A stretch of DNA of 64,000 bases, taken from NCBI GenBank assembly GCA_025716815.1, contig JAIXMN010000008.1:124001-188000 (forward strand), read 5' to 3'. This document shows, piece after piece, positions 12,027-25,212 of this stretch (position 1 is its first letter; the number at the start of each line of letters is the position of its first letter). Under the pieces are notes generated by a model that did not search any database, had not been told where the DNA came from, and saw only the letters and a list, made by a program, of their open reading frames with translations. The DNA is from Dichotomocladium elegans (Eukaryota > Mucoromycota > Mucoromycetes > Mucorales > Lichtheimiaceae). Position numbers and translations under genes: made by a program.

Positions 12027-14210
12027 ATGTCTTTCCTTGAACAATCGTGGCGGACTTTGAACAAGGTGGGTTTTTTTTTTCCTTTCCACTGTGAGCATAT
12101 TAATGGCCCTAGTTTTTCCTTAATTCACCAAAGACCGATTTATTTGACCAAAGTCAAGATCAGTAGTACTCAAAAATTAACGGCTTACCATTGAAATGAG
12201 TAAATATACAGTTTCTTTTTAAAAGAGTAGAAAGGTTCTGGGTGTGGCTAGCCGAGGAGCTCGGTGCAGAGGAGGGCGAATTCGTCGCTTACGCTTTTGG
12301 CCTTTCATTTCAAACATTAACAAATAAATCGCTGACAAAAGGTCCTGTAGCTATCCAACGACGTGGTCGAAATGGCTTTGGGGCCAGAAAAAAGCAGAGA
12401 CAGACGACGGCTCAACGACAACAATCGCAATCAACATCGGAGGAGGAAAGCACTGATGGCGGATCAGTTACCCGTTGTGTCTGCGGTGAAACCCGTAAGT
12501 ATATTTACCCTCAATGTGTAGACATGAGAGACCTTGCGGAAAAAAGAATACTGGCTAAAAATGATACAGATAATATGGGTCTCATGGTACAATGCGACCA
12601 GTGCGAGGTGTGGCAGCACTGTGACTGTGTTGGGCTAGAGGAAAAAGATATACCCGAACAATACTATTGCGAAGAGTGTAAACCTGAGAACCACTCAGTC
12701 GTGCGGATGGCCCATGGAAGGTATGTACATGTGTGTGAAGAGTGCACTTGAAATAGCAGTTGCCCTTTGAACTTGTTGGCTGACTTTTTTTTTGGGGGGG
12801 CAACAGAATGCAGCGTTCTTATAGCTCCATTGGTCGAGCTGCACTTCCATCCACAACAGAGAAGAAAGCTCCGAAGAAGAGGATGACTTTCAATAGTCGA
12901 GAAGCGTCGATGTCCTTAGAGGATGTTCTGGCCGCGAGAAATGCACTCGAAATAACCCGCAACTTCTTGGATCCCGTGCCAGGCTCCCCTCCTCCGCTAC
13001 CTTCTTCCCCATGCGAAATAACCGAATCTGATCAGCGCAGTGATAATTCTAAACCAAAGGAACGTGTAAGGGATGATATTGAGTCAGGAAAAGAACAGGA
13101 TGACAATCCATCAGCTCCTGAGCCGATGTCTGTTCAAGGAGAAACAATGGATATATCGATCAAGGATGCGGGTACGTTCTATGAATGCAGTAAGATGCAT
13201 AAACTCACGCTATGATTACTTTTACAGCAGCAATGATGGAAGACGATATTGACTCGGACAGCACGAAAACAGGGAAGCCTAAGCGATCCAACAGTGGGCG
13301 GTCTACCAAGCTGGAAGAAGGTGCAAAGGGGACTGAACAATCAGTGCAAAACGGGAGAGTTACAAAGACAACGGAGAAGCGTGGCCGTGGTACCAACAAC
13401 GGTCGACGTGGGAACTCAACCGTAAAGCGATCCCAGTCTAATAGGCCACGGTCGCGAACATCCACGCCCCAACCATCTGAGCATGGATATACTTCGGCGA
13501 CGGATCCTCAGTCATCTATATTCGAGAAGCTATCCCCAGCTGCCCGAGAATCATCCCCACCTGCTAAAATCCGGTATCCTTCATCTCGAATGACTATCTC
13601 AGAGATGAACCGGAGGACCAAACAAATACTGGAGTACATTAGCTCAATTCAAGTTGAAATGGCGAACAAGGATACCATCGATTTACCAAGGACTGATGCT
13701 GATACAGCCTGTATCGGTACCAGCAATCCAGTGCAACCTCTGTCAGAGTTCAAGGCCACCTCTGACAATCAAATGCCTAATCTCGCTACGGGAGCTGAGC
13801 AGAATAATGGAAAGCCAGCTGCTATCATTATTCCTACCAAGAAGGATGATTGCGCTCCTTCATCTTCCATGAGTAGTGCAAGCACAATTCCTTTGGACGA
13901 ACCGATTGATGAACGATTACACCAGGAAAAAAGCGTCGCAGAGGAGGCATTAGAAAGAATGAGCGCGGACAAGATGACAGCGGAAGAAAAAGAGGCACAA
14001 TCATCTCTGGAGATCATGGATATGCTGACACGCGAATTGATAAAGTTTCAGCGACGCTTCGGATCAGCAAATGCACCACATTTTGGTCGTGCACGAAACA
14101 GAGATTCTCGGACGAATGAAGCTGAAGCTGAAGGGCGAACAACACGGAGCCGAGAAGCCAGCGCAAATAGCACAGCGTTCTTATCGGAAAAGCGGATGGC
14201 ACAGGCTTGA
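12027..14210 (+). CDS. PHD-finger protein, Cti6-like chromatin reader
   Basis: Likely nuclear histone-tail reader. The PHD zinc finger spans an intron: CVCGET (about 12477-12494), then after splicing [15 protein letters not shown] and [11 protein letters not shown] (about 12595-12690). The CxC, CxxC, HxxC-type and CxxC spacing fits a C4HC3 finger, and the VWQH and CKPENH context resembles yeast Cti6 of the Rpd3L complex. Exons read: 12027-12065, 12257-12494, 12570-12720, 12807-13171 and 13228-14210 (591 aa in total). The remaining two thirds are Ser/Pro/Lys-rich and probably disordered, with basic patches (13380-13460) and a helical stretch near 13900-14060. The first exon is uncertain: ATG at 12027 ([13 protein letters not shown]) is the best in-frame start, with donor GTGGGT and acceptor at 12256, but a different upstream start is possible. 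The zinc-finger call is firm; the Cti6 relation is an inference. Confidence 0.82.
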
Positions 14211-15439
14211 ATTCGAGGCTGCTCTTCCCCTTTTCCAATCGCCCTCCCTATGTTGGCACGTTGTCCGTTTCACCCCCTTAGTGCTAACCCTTCCGTCTTC
14301 TCTTAGCATTTTCCCCCTCGTTTACCGTTCTCATCTGTCCATATCGAGTCATGACCATCTGTAAATACTTCTTTCCCTTGTATCTCTACAAAGCTATAAT
14401 TATTTGCCATTACTGCTTCGGCTCAGTGCTCTACCAGTCCTAAGTCTTTCTGCTGCATTGCTATTGAATGATTCCCTTTGTGATTCATTCCCTGTTCACG
14501 GTGCAATGACCAATCAATCAATCGCTTAGGAAACCGAGGCCGATGGTAGCTGGTACTATCAGACCGTCTTTCCTCTGTTATTCAGACATGTCTTTGCCTT
14601 TAGTCTTTTGCTGATACATCTAGGAAATGAGCGGATAACTATAAGTAAAAGGATTTCAATAGACAACTGAAATTATGTATCCTTTAACTTTACTGCTTTG
14701 GCTTTAACACCACCACCTACCCCTCATCCATCGGCAAGTAGATGAACTACAACGGCAGTTAGCGAATATTACTAGGAGAAGAAACAGCATTTTGGTGGCC
14801 ATGGCAAAGAATATGCGCGGAGAATTTTTGAGATGCTCAAAAGTCTAGCCAACTCGCAGATCTCAGAGCTGTAGTAGCGACTCCTGCAACCCTTGTATTA
14901 TGATATACCCAGCCTTGGGGTTGTCACAGTCTTTTCCTCCTAACGTTAGGAGTAATTGTAGGTGGTATATCCAGGCATGCTGGCATTACCCAGGGTTGCT
15001 TATGGCTCAGAATGTGGTTCTCGTACCTCCCGCCTAGTTCAGGTACTCGAAGGGATGTCTTATCTAGATACCAACATTCGTAAGTACATAGAACCACAGT
15101 AGCCTTGCACTCCTCCACTGAGCCCAAACTACGTGCTCTGTTTGGTGGCATCCTCGGCTTGCAGAGGGTGACCATTGAGTCGTTCCTGCAGGAGGCAGAC
15201 ATCCTCACGTGCAGCATGTCTCAGGAATGTATCATGCTCAAGTGTTGCGACCCGAGAAGGCGTAACCATGCCTCTGGTGTAGTTTTAAAATAGAAACGCA
15301 TGAGCGACAACTTGAAGGACCCACCAGATCGAAGCAATTTTTGTTGGCAAGCATACGGGATGGAGAGAATGACCTCGGCAAGCAAACGCAGGAAATACTG
15401 GAGCGCCAGGCTTAAGTAGGTAAAATTACGAAGCAACTT
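14211..15439. other. Intergenic, no gene recognised
   Basis: The first 300 bp are CT-rich and probably the 3' UTR of the PHD gene. The rest has only short ORFs in all frames with no recognisable domain. It marks the left border of the repeat island. Confidence 0.5.
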
Positions 15440-16330
15440 GGTGATTTCACGCTTGTTACTACTAGCGAGAATGACAAATATAAGATGACTAACATATATG
15501 ATGTACATCTATGTATTCAGCCGCCAGCGTTCCATTTGCCAATGCACAAAGTAAGCATCAATGCTAATCCAACGTGGAAGTCGAAATGTGCGCTACGGTG
15601 TGGACTTGACCTCTTACATACAAGGTTCACTTACTGTACCCGTACCTATGACATTGAAACTAAAGGAACTGATATATCATAAACTATGCTGCACCTCCTC
15701 ATCTAACGGACAGTAAACCGTTCCTTTCCTCTCGCACGTTTTGCGGAGTCTGATGAAGATGGCCATGTTGATCAAGCCAGTGTGACCTGCGATGTACATG
15801 GCAATGAGCGGTATGGATTGATTTACGGGAAGCGTAGGATAGTACCGTTCACTTTGCTTCTATCACTTGCGTCGTTTCGAGTCGGTAGATATCGTTGGGT
15901 GGACATTTTTGTAGGTTTACGGTTCCATGCACAGTTTGGATGACACTATATGAGGAGCATATATCTTGGTTCGCAACATAGATGGTTTCCCAGTCGTTTC
16001 CTAGGATTGTGACAACATTGGGCTCAGAAGCGGATCAAGATAATAGGTAGCAATCCCCGTTTCTGTATGTAGTGCACGAAACTTAAATCCTATTGTTTCT
16101 GGAATTACTCATGCTTGTCCTGCCCTTGATTCACTCCCAAGGTGCTGTTGTCTGTCTTGTCCCTGCTCACCCGGGCATAATTGCTGCTGATCCGCCGTTC
16201 GCTTACTTCGTGCCATCGTTGTGCTCCACCCCCAGTGCGACCTTTCTTTGCTTCTGGCGTTACAAGTCCTTCACATATGGATACAGATCAAAATGTAAGG
16301 GGGTGAGGTCCATGTTTTCCGTTGACTAGC
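15440..16330 (-). pseudogene. Decayed copy of the island gene-like family (membrane part)
   Basis: The stretch 15540-15840 matches, with many changes, 20620-20935 and 36480-36780 (shared blocks include aactatgctgcacctcc and gatgtacatggcaa). The stretch 15850-16330 matches 32485-33003. On the minus strand the block encodes hydrophobic stretches interrupted by stops. It is the most diverged unit of the family and clearly non-functional. Function unknown. Confidence 0.55.
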
Positions 16331-17157
16331 AAAATCTGTTTATCTTGTACAAGGTTTGCCGACCATCTGACTTTGCGTTCTATGTGCCGCCAATGGTACG
16401 CTGAAGATAACCTGCCATTGATTTTACTTGCGTAGCAACACTCGGAAAAAGTACGTTTTAGCGATGCCGCATAGTTGTTGAATTCTAGTTGCAAATGTGT
16501 CCAGTTAAAGGATTATCTTTGCCTGGTAAAGATGACGTCAACCACGATAATAGGATCCTAGATTTGGACCTGCCCGCCACGCTGCGACCCAATATTCGCC
16601 AGTGCCCGAAATGATTTGAAGAAGCTGGTTGGGCTTCTATTTTCTTCATTTATTATTTGTTTCTTAGCCGCAGATTCTTAATGCGCGGAAGGAATAACTT
16701 AGTATAGCGTCCCTCTCTAATGACTCACGTCATCGCACTTTTTTTTCCCTTTGGGCAGGCGGGCTGTGAAGGGCGACCTAGGTGGCATTTGTTTATTTAA
16801 CATGCGTCTTGCATGTCTTAACTGATGGCGCTCATCGACATATACTCTGCTGCAGCCTTTGTTCTGATATTTTGTGCTTCCGATAGGGACTAATACAGTG
16901 CCATCCAAAACAGTTCATACTACCTGATGACGAAGAGACGTCCCTTCTCGCTTTTTTACTCTTTCCCCCCCCCTCTGCAACGGAGGCGGAGAAAAGGAGA
17001 ACTGGATGTATTCCAAGAATCCGACGTTGGTCCGCCCAATGGTTTTTTCCTATTGATGCTTTGGCAACCACTGCTTGTGCAACCGGCAACTGTGCCTGAA
17101 AAGAAATTCGTCGTAGTCACTTCGCTCCTTTAACAAATTTTTATCATCCCGCCCACG
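16331..17157. other. Sequence present only in the left array; no gene recognised
   Basis: The right-hand copy jumps directly from the block ending near 33010 to the block starting at 33031, whereas the left array has these extra roughly 800 bp. This is an insertion on the left or a deletion on the right. No domain, LTR or clear target-site duplication was seen. Confidence 0.45.
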
Positions 17158-17485
17158 ATTGCTGATCCTGCTCCATTATAAAAGGGGCCGATTTCCTTGA
17201 CCTTTTCTTTTTTTCTTTACCATTCAGTAGGAAACTTATCTGTAGAGGGTGCTACGGCACACCTCTCGATATTTTTCAAAATGATGAAATTGTGGGTTGT
17301 TTATGATCGTAATGATTCAAAGGCTCCCTGGCCTAACACACGCCTTTCTGACCAGAAATCCTACTACACCTTTTCTTTTACAAAATATGAAAATGAAAAC
17401 TTTTTTTTTTGGAAAGATAAAAATAGAGCAGCTCCACTTACTGCAAACTAGAACCTATCCTGCTCGCTCCCGTCGTGGCGTCACC

Positions 17486-17677
17486 TTACAGCATTTTCAC
17501 AATCAACGTTTTGTACAATTCATGACACAGTCCTGCGCTGGGTGAGATGTTCCGCTTGCGCATCCATCCTGTTAGCTCTCGCTTGAAGAAGAGCTTCACT
17601 TTCTCCACGCTACTAAAATCGCCACAGCAATATCCGAATTGTAGCCATATTGCCTGCGAGAGATAACAATCACTCAT
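17486..17677 (-). pseudogene. Decayed coiled-coil exon of the island family (copy A)
   Basis: The minus strand contains FSSVEKVKLFFKRELTGWMR, which lines up with the better-preserved FESMEKAKDSFERKLNALM at 38206-38520. The DNA is also similar, with a shared core around gctttctccatgct in the related copies. The frame closes with stops soon after. It is read as a remnant of the N-terminal charged helical exon. Confidence 0.55.
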
Positions 17678-18599
17678 TGCAGGACTTCTTACTTCTCACA
17701 CATATTACCTAAGCATTGGGGAATGATTCAGCATCATATTTAAGCAAACTACTTTGCCGTACCATGCTTCAGCATTGTCATTGTTCCATATTCCTGTAGC
17801 AGCAGCTATTTATTGCGTCCGCTACCGCTGCACCGGCCACCCACCCACCCACCCACCTCAATGCATATAAATACACATGACGTTGTTTCAGTCCAATATG
17901 TATGAGGTACCAGAAGACCGATTTTCATGGCATCGTGATTTTATTTCTTAAATACCATCGCTGCAGGGTCTCAAAATTGAGCCCCGTCGGGCGTGACTCG
18001 AAAATTGGGGCAGATACTTTACTATGCTGTTTGTTGCCAATGGCACGAAGGCATATACGGGATCGCGCTTTGGTGTACGATGCTTCGCGTCTTTTGTGTT
18101 CTGATTGATTGCTCAATGGCCATGTCAAAAACATGCATGCTCAATGATGTGCGTCAAGGACAGCGCTCATTCTACCGCGGCGAGCGAGATTGGAAAAAGA
18201 AGAGCTTTTACGAGATAACAAGTTTTTATTACGTTATGGATAGTATTTACTATACTAATAGGCAGTCCAGTTGGCCAGAGCCATGAAGGCCCTGTTTCCC
18301 AGAGGCAACCGCGAGGAGGTCGACCACCATGTGCCTCCGCTCTAGAGGCAAGATATCCGCATTTATCTTGGTCTCCTTCGAGCCCCCCAAGCCTGGTCCC
18401 GGGGGTGTACTCTAGTCCCTCATTGAGGTATCCTACCAAGATGTATCACCGTCTGCGGGATGCGGTAAGCACAGAGGATCACGTACATCTGATCATTTGG
18501 ACAGGTACTTCTTGATCTTGTCTCAGGCTACAGAAACGTCTATCTACTCTACCCCGTACAGCCCGCCCGGTCGATCCTGCCTTCTTTGCCGGCCAGTCG

Positions 18600-19145
18600 G
18601 GCCTCCACCAATGCCTGACCGTCTTCGAAGGAAACAAACGCGTTGCTGCTTAGGGAGGATCCAGGCCTTCGATCCTCCCCGTCGCCTGGCAGTTTCGAAA
18701 GAAGTAAACACGTTGCTGCTTAAGAGGGCAGGAGCCAGCCCATCATCCTTCCTCCCGTTGCCTGACCGTTTCAAAAAGAAACGAATATTTTGCTGCTTGT
18801 AAGGATCCAGGCCTCGGTCCCCGACATTGGATGCCTAACAGTTTCGAATGAAACAAGCATCTTGCTGCTAGGGAGGATCCAGGTCTTTGATCCTCGCCTA
18901 TTCCTGACAGTTTCGGATGAAACAAACACCTTGCAGCTCGTAAGGATCCCAATCCCTCGGTCCCCGATCTGATGGCTGACAGTTTCGAATGAAACAAGCA
19001 TCTTGCAGCTCGTAAGCATCTAGTCCTCAGTCCCCCAACTGATGCTTCAGCAACCGTTAGTTTCTTTCAAGAGTAATACCTTGGCGCCCAGAAGGGAATC
19101 TGGCCCTCGATTCCCACTCATGGCTCAGCAACTGTTTAGTTTCTT
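18600..19145 (+). repeat. Tandem array of about 70-bp units (copy A)
   Basis: About seven or eight imperfect units carry the core gacaGTTTCgaatGAAAC, an inverted repeat GTTTC/GAAAC, followed by aagcatcttgcagctcgtaa or variants and a ggatcc box. Consecutive units differ by multiples of three in the middle, so one minus-strand frame stays open across about 80 codons with the repeating theme ILTSCKxxVSFETV (23-24 aa period). This could be a coding repeat or a minisatellite. Confidence 0.75.
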
Positions 19146-19844
19146 TGGAAGGAGTACTTGGATCGATGGCGGTATCCGGCCAACCAGCGCCTTGAAAACC
19201 GAAAGGGATGGTGGGAAAAGGAGAGGAAAAAAATTCTTTCTAAGATCCCTCCCTCCCGTCAGCCGCGTGATCTGTGCGGAGCAGATACAAAAGGGGTAAA
19301 GTCTGTTTACAGCGGCAATGTGAGTCGGATACCCTAGGCCAGAAATCCCAGAGAGGATGGGAAAAAACTTGCTCGACACACCCTTTGCCACACAGATTTC
19401 CTGTCCGACTGAGAGACCTTGACGGAGCTGCTGTTTACACTGCTGTTGCTTGAAAAAAAAAATAACAGGGTGGAGGGCGTGCGTTAGCGCGTTTTCAACG
19501 GGAACCAATGATAAATATCTTCTCACCGCGCAACAAAAAAAACATGCATATCAAGGTATAATGTTACTCTGCGCTTTTTTTCGATTGATAGCAACTACTA
19601 GAGTACGTAGAGTCGTTTTCCTGTGATCCCATGGTCCTTATTGTATCGAACCTCTTGGTTTGTGTAGAGGCCCGAGATAGTCAATAAGGCAAAATAAACA
19701 AGCGTCGGGGGTCTAAATCAACAGTTGATGCTGTTGCATGAATGCACGTGTCCATTCCCAAGGTGCCACCCCCCCATAGACCATGGTATGCGGGATCACC
19801 TTGCTCTCTGATTGCCTTGGTACCAGTGGCAGCATGTTGAGTCC

Positions 19845-21371
19845 GTTATAGATTCTTCCTCGCTTCTCCCGCGGCACTTACACGCACCCGGTCACGGAAA
19901 GGTTTGATGAAGACAGCAAGTAGCCATGTATTCACAAAAAGTAAGAGCCCGAGTCTGAAGTAAACGTGGGAGGGGAGCACAAAAGGGGGGTTGCATATCG
20001 AAAGCATGGCACCCAATGTTTACCACAAGGACTGCTTTCAGTCTTATCCCATCCCTGCATTCGCCTCTTATGCGGCCAGGTGACAGGGAATTCGTGTGCG
20101 CATATCGCTGGTCCACGACTTTTTCTCTCTTTGGGTGTGATTCTATATATCCAACCAACAGAACAAAGATCAAAGGTATGAGTATCACAAGAGTGTAGAA
20201 CCTGTCAATGTCATCAACGGACCATCATCGTTATATAAACATCTCTGTCGCACGATTTGTTCTCTTCTGGGTAACATCATGTGCTAACCCTCTAGTGTCA
20301 CATACTTATCGGTGCATAAAGAGAAAGTAAGATCGGTTTTCTATCAATATCACAATGGACCCAACAGCCCCAATTGCATTTATTATTGCGCTACTCTTGT
20401 ATAGTGCGGCGATTGACCGTATGCACATATACGGGCATCTTATACACAGTAAAACGTTTTTTGGCGGGTGAAGGATTATAAAAGTAATGGATGAAGCGTG
20501 ACTGAAAAGCACTGTTAATGGTCTATAATAAAAGAGCCTAATTGTACGAGTACAAAACCATGGTTATGTAGCAACCGGGAAAGGACGATGCGATTTCGTT
20601 GATAATTTCGAGGCGGTCAAGTTGGCGTCTCGCAATACACAAAGCATCAATACTAACCCATGAAGAAGTCGAGATGAGGATTATGGTGTAGATTAGACAT
20701 TTTACACGCGACGTCCACATACCCGGGTCTATGACATTGAGACTAAAGCAACTGATCTATCAAAAACTATGCTGCACCTCCTTATCTAACGGACAGTGAG
20801 CGACTTTTCCACTGTCTCTTTTCTCCCGCGTGTTTTGTGGAGTCCAATGAAGATAATCATGTTGATCAAGTCAATTTGACCGGTGATGTACATGGCAAAT
20901 GAGCGATATGGATTGTTTTATGGGAAGCGCACAGTAGGCAGCTTGGTGTTATTCACGTTATGTAATACACCTGCAAGCTCATCCTCTGTTAGACCTGGCC
21001 GTTTCTGCTCGGGACACATGCTACCATTGTCTGCGCGTAGTACCCAGTGTCTGTTGTAGGCCGCAACAACTTGTTTGCAACCGCGAAGGTGCATCAGGTA
21101 ATACTCGCGCCTTGTCCTGGCGTCTTTGTACCGATGTTCCCAGTCAATTTTCTCGGAATTAATGCCACGAATGCTGCGCTGGGTGAGATGGGACGTTTGT
21201 TTTACAAGGACTTTCAGTTTTCGCTCGAACGAGATTCTTGCTTCCTCCACGCTCTCAAATTGTGAGAGGAAGGTCATTGTTGCAGCTTTATTGTCTTCTT
21301 GGGATAAGAACGCGCCTATTAAAGGTCTTCTTGCGTCCTTTAGATATCTCCTAAGTTCTACAAGATTTTAA
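19845..21371 (-). pseudogene. Island-family gene remnant, copy A: coiled-coil plus membrane segments
   Basis: Reading down the minus strand: a charged, helix-prone part (20918-21371, with FLSQFESVEEARISFERKLK and DARTRREYYLMHLRGC), a possible membrane segment near 20840-20920 (MYITDRIDLINMIIF in copy B), another at 20538-20720 (CLIYTIILISTSSWVSID), and a third at 20130-20190 (ILIPLIFVLLVGYIES). Stops and frameshifts break it, and no intron model restores a full frame. The likely ancestor was a membrane protein with a cytosolic coiled coil. Function not recognised. Confidence 0.5.
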
Positions 21372-24300
21372 GTATCATGTCTGGCTTTCTAGGATATATC
21401 TTACTGTGATTTAGTGTTGCCATCTTTGGGTTTGGAGGAGACAGGAGGAAGAGAAGGAGCAAGGTGTTTCATGTTCCTACAAGCAGCTTCTTAACTGAGT
21501 GTGGAATCAAGGGGTTTTAAGAATAAAAAGAGACAGAATATGATTCTGTGAGACTCGCAAAAGGATTGTTCTTTATTAAGTGCCAACAATGGGCCTATTT
21601 ATAAGAAGTGCTTATCAAAACAGTCACTCTGGAGACTGGGTGTGGATAATCATCTAGGCGGTCTCCCGGGACGGTGGACCAGTTAAAAGGTTGATAAAGA
21701 AGTTCATCATTTACCCTTGTGATTATAACTGCGTCCTGAGACAGGTCCGGGATATAAATTATGAATCCGGATAGCGCGAGAGTAATTATGATAACGGCGC
21801 TCGAAGAGTGAAACAAAGTGTTGATGTCCCGTATAATCCAGGGACACTGCTGTTAGGTAAGAAAATAGTCGTGGATACGACACTGAGGCTGAATTCACGA
21901 AATGCGTGTAATGACAGTCATTGTATCCGTAGTCATCACGTGCGTGTCATTCCCCTCCAATATCACCGGAACCGATGCCATCACACAACCACCCATCAAT
22001 GCCTACACATTTTTACGAGTATTTCAATTAACATAAATATCTACGCCTTTTTTGACTTAAAGGTTTTCAATGTCATATGTATCCCACTACTGAATACATC
22101 TAGTAGTGAGATCCACGCTTTTTGCAGTAGCCAATTTCTTGAAGAACGGTTGCAGAAAGCGGGAGCTGAAATTTGGCGGGGGAGGTTGCGGAACTATAGC
22201 CGAGACGGTAAGCTCAGGCTGCATGGCGTAAAATAACGCACACCACCATTGTAAATTGTTTTGCTAACACCAAAGTAATAGATGTGGATGGCATGGTTTC
22301 TGATGGAATTGATATAGTTGAGCAAATGTCGCTCAGTGAAATCCATGCATATTTAGGCATGATATATCCCAAAGATGCTTTGGAAGCAATGGTATTTGAA
22401 GTACAGTAGATCTGCAAATCGAGGTAGCAGCAGCCTACCGGAAATTAACAGATGACAGATTGTAAGACCCTTCCTAACAAAGACATTGAAGCACCTAACG
22501 ATGGTGCTTCAGCTGTTGCCCCTGTCACCTAACGCTAATGATATCAGCCTCGCTACGGTATACCTTCATTGATAAGATCACGAAAATTGGAAGACATCGT
22601 TGGACTCCTTGATGATTAAACCATATCATGTTCAAGGGTGTCCTTCAGAAACTCTGGCGAAAACAATTCTCGAGATTCGCAGACAAACGATCTTTGCTGA
22701 TTTCTCGTCTTAGGCATGCTGCAATCATTTGAGGTCATAAGTCTGAATACTAACATCACAGCCACATGTCAGTGTAAGCCATAATATGGTCTCTCCCAGG
22801 CTTTGTTGAAAAAAAAAAGCGAGGTCTCACTGTAATGTTACAATAAGCTAATACCTTATCTTTCACTAGGTTCTTAAGAGAGAGATACCGAGAATTACAG
22901 TGAATATCCTATATGCAGTTTCCGCAAAGTAATTCTGTGAACCTTTGACCGGGCAGGATCTTCAAAAAAAAAAAACGTCGCTTAGCGAGAGCTGTTATAA
23001 AGTATGCCGCTCCTCTCACTTAAGATTTCTGGTCTTTTTATGAGAAGATTCTTGTCCATTTTACCTTATCCCTTCGTACACAAATATACGCCCTTATGAT
23101 GTTTGTCCCTCTGTGCTTGCTTAGCATGCTACCTGAAGCAGGCTTACTCGGCTTAGCCCACCGACATCGGGTGTTCCAATACTACGTACAGGTCGAACTC
23201 ACCAGCGCTGTAAGCGCTTTCTGCTGGATATTAGCCACATCCGGCCTTAACCTCGAAGCTTGCTTGCTAAATACAGCGACAGTTCTTATTGGGTTTGCGC
23301 GCCCTTCCGGCATGACGCTCAAATTTAACTAATGCCGAAGCGCGAATTCAGACATCTATCCAGGAGAAAAGGTATACGCAGGGCAGTAGCTCAGCGTTCA
23401 TCGTTTTATACTGGGCCATGCTCCCAGTTCCAAAAATAAAGCGTACATCACGATTAAAAATTCCAAACACCTCCTTGATCTCCAAAAGGCCTGTACGCCT
23501 TTAAGTATCCACCATTTCACTGGGTGTCATTCATCATGAACGATGCAATTGTTCAGTTTCCGAATGCCATACACACGGCATCTTTTCTTCCAACATGGCT
23601 CCATCCCTTTTTGGACTTCCGTAAAATATCCGCATAGATGAATGTCTGTTTCCTCTGGACGTCTATCGCGAACGAAGGCAAAGGTTCAATAATAATAAGA
23701 GAAGCAACCAAGTCAAATGAACTAGCCAATTGGAGGCGTCTCTATTATTTAGAACATCTCAATCAACCGAGAGCCTTCATCGGAAGCGTGTGGATCCTGG
23801 CCAGGCTCAGCTTCCTCGAACCTAACCGGGTTACAAGGTCCCCACTGCATCTATGAAAAGTATATGTTTTCCAATTGTCAATTGCTTAGTTTATTCATGG
23901 CCAATGTATTACGCATGACCAAAGCGCAAAGCGTGCAAAAGCATTTTAGAGGTGTCATTGCTAATGCAGCAATTACCAAAGTTATTAAAAGAGTTAAAAG
24001 TATATCCACATGTGGTTGCTTGTACAGCATATTCAATTCGTCTTCTTTAGCTTTGAAAACGTTTACAATAAAAATACCCATTTTGCACTGTCGTCGTTGT
24101 TGCTGGTGTTGAACATGTATTCGTGCCACTCTATGTAGAAAATTGACGAACAAAGCTCCAACATACACCCTTTGTCAAGGAAGAGAACCTAATTCCAGGA
24201 GGCAGATTCTGTGATGCAGCCCCAGCGGTTGGTGCCAAGAGAGGTTTAGATGGTCAAATGCACAGTCTACTGACTCGAGCATCTCTGCAGTGGATGGTGT

Positions 24301-24783
24301 AAACAGACGATAAGAAGTCGTGAGACTCGAAGATTGTGAACTTTATCAGAGAAAAGAACAAAGATTCATAACACGAGGGTACGTCTGTATAAATCAAACT
24401 GCTAGCGGAGTGGCCCTCGCTACTAATATAATTTTACTTTTGATATCGCGACACAAATCTCTCAGGACACGACAATCTCAATGCCTTTGCAAAAGATGAA
24501 AACAATAATGACAAAAGGTGCACAGGAAAACAGAAAGACAAAAATGTTCTAGGCAAGCTTTATTTTGACAGTCGCGCTCGGTCTGTTGAGTGCTGGGAAA
24601 TGATTGCCGGGAGATGATCATTTCTTTTGCTTTCGCTTATCAAAGGATAAAGACCTGGGAACAGAAACAAAACATGTCAAAGAAAGCAAAGTTAGTCGCA
24701 AGACGTCATTATCGACACCAACCAGAATACAAAAACGCATTAAAGCTGCTGATATCCATTGGTGCATCACAATGTGGCCAATC
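21372..24783. other. Repeat-island spacer without recognised genes
   Basis: Only short ORFs occur, none with a domain I recognise. The stretch 23880-24170 has a minus-strand frame with a hydrophobic segment (VDILLTLLITLVIAALA) but no family signature. The base composition and density of stops look like decayed sequence. Confidence 0.45.
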
Positions 24784-24931
24784 TTTTTTATCACGAGCGG
24801 AAGTAAATGAAACTGGATAAAGGTGATCTTTATCGTACCATGAGCTGCTTCGCTATAACAATTGATAAGCGGTGTTTCACGAGCTACTAAGAGGGTCATG
24901 TGACCTCCGCTCTAGAGTGATAACTACAACA
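24784..24931 (-). repeat. LTR (3' LTR relative to element) of the decayed chromovirus
   Basis: This 148-bp sequence matches 29650-29797 throughout (shared blocks ctggataaaggt, gcggtgtttcacgagctact and gagtgataactacaaca) with scattered substitutions. Its outer TG has mutated to TT. It lies just outside the pol reading frames. Confidence 0.8.
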
Positions 24932-25212
24932 TTACCCCCACCAGCTTCAAGTCAACCCTCTAATGCCAACGAATTCAAGCATATGTAGCTGGATGAATAA
25001 AAGACCGATTCCTAGAAACATCAGCAAAACCCTAAAAAACCCAATGGGAAAAAAACGGGAAAGACGTTTGCTTGCGCGAACGCTAAGAACGTCTAGGGCC
25101 GAGCGTCTTGGTTGGCTTCCTCTTGTTTCTCCTTGTGTCTGGAGAACAGGTGTCCTCAGTTACTGTAGATTTTGACATGTATTACTAGATCCTAACCTGC
25201 TACTCATATTGA

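Larger units (their letters stand above)
17158..21096 (+). repeat. 3.9-kb direct repeat, copy A
   Basis: Nearly identical to 33031-36943 in the same orientation (offset about 15.85 kb). Differences are scattered single bases and small length changes, for example an expanded CCACC microsatellite at about 17838-17862 compared with copy B. Divergence rises towards both ends, and similarity stops after the shared ggtgcatcag at 21096. Copy A contains the roughly 70-bp tandem array and degenerate minus-strand gene-like sequence. Comparison by eye; percent identity was not computed. Confidence 0.9.

Noticed and set aside
18600..19145. CRISPR-like array
   Set aside because: This is a eukaryotic nuclear locus; units are imperfect throughout without constant repeats alternating with unique spacers, and no cas-like genes are present.
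23816..23840. Possible tRNA B-box (ggttaggttcgagg, minus strand)
   Set aside because: No A-box or foldable cloverleaf could be found around it.
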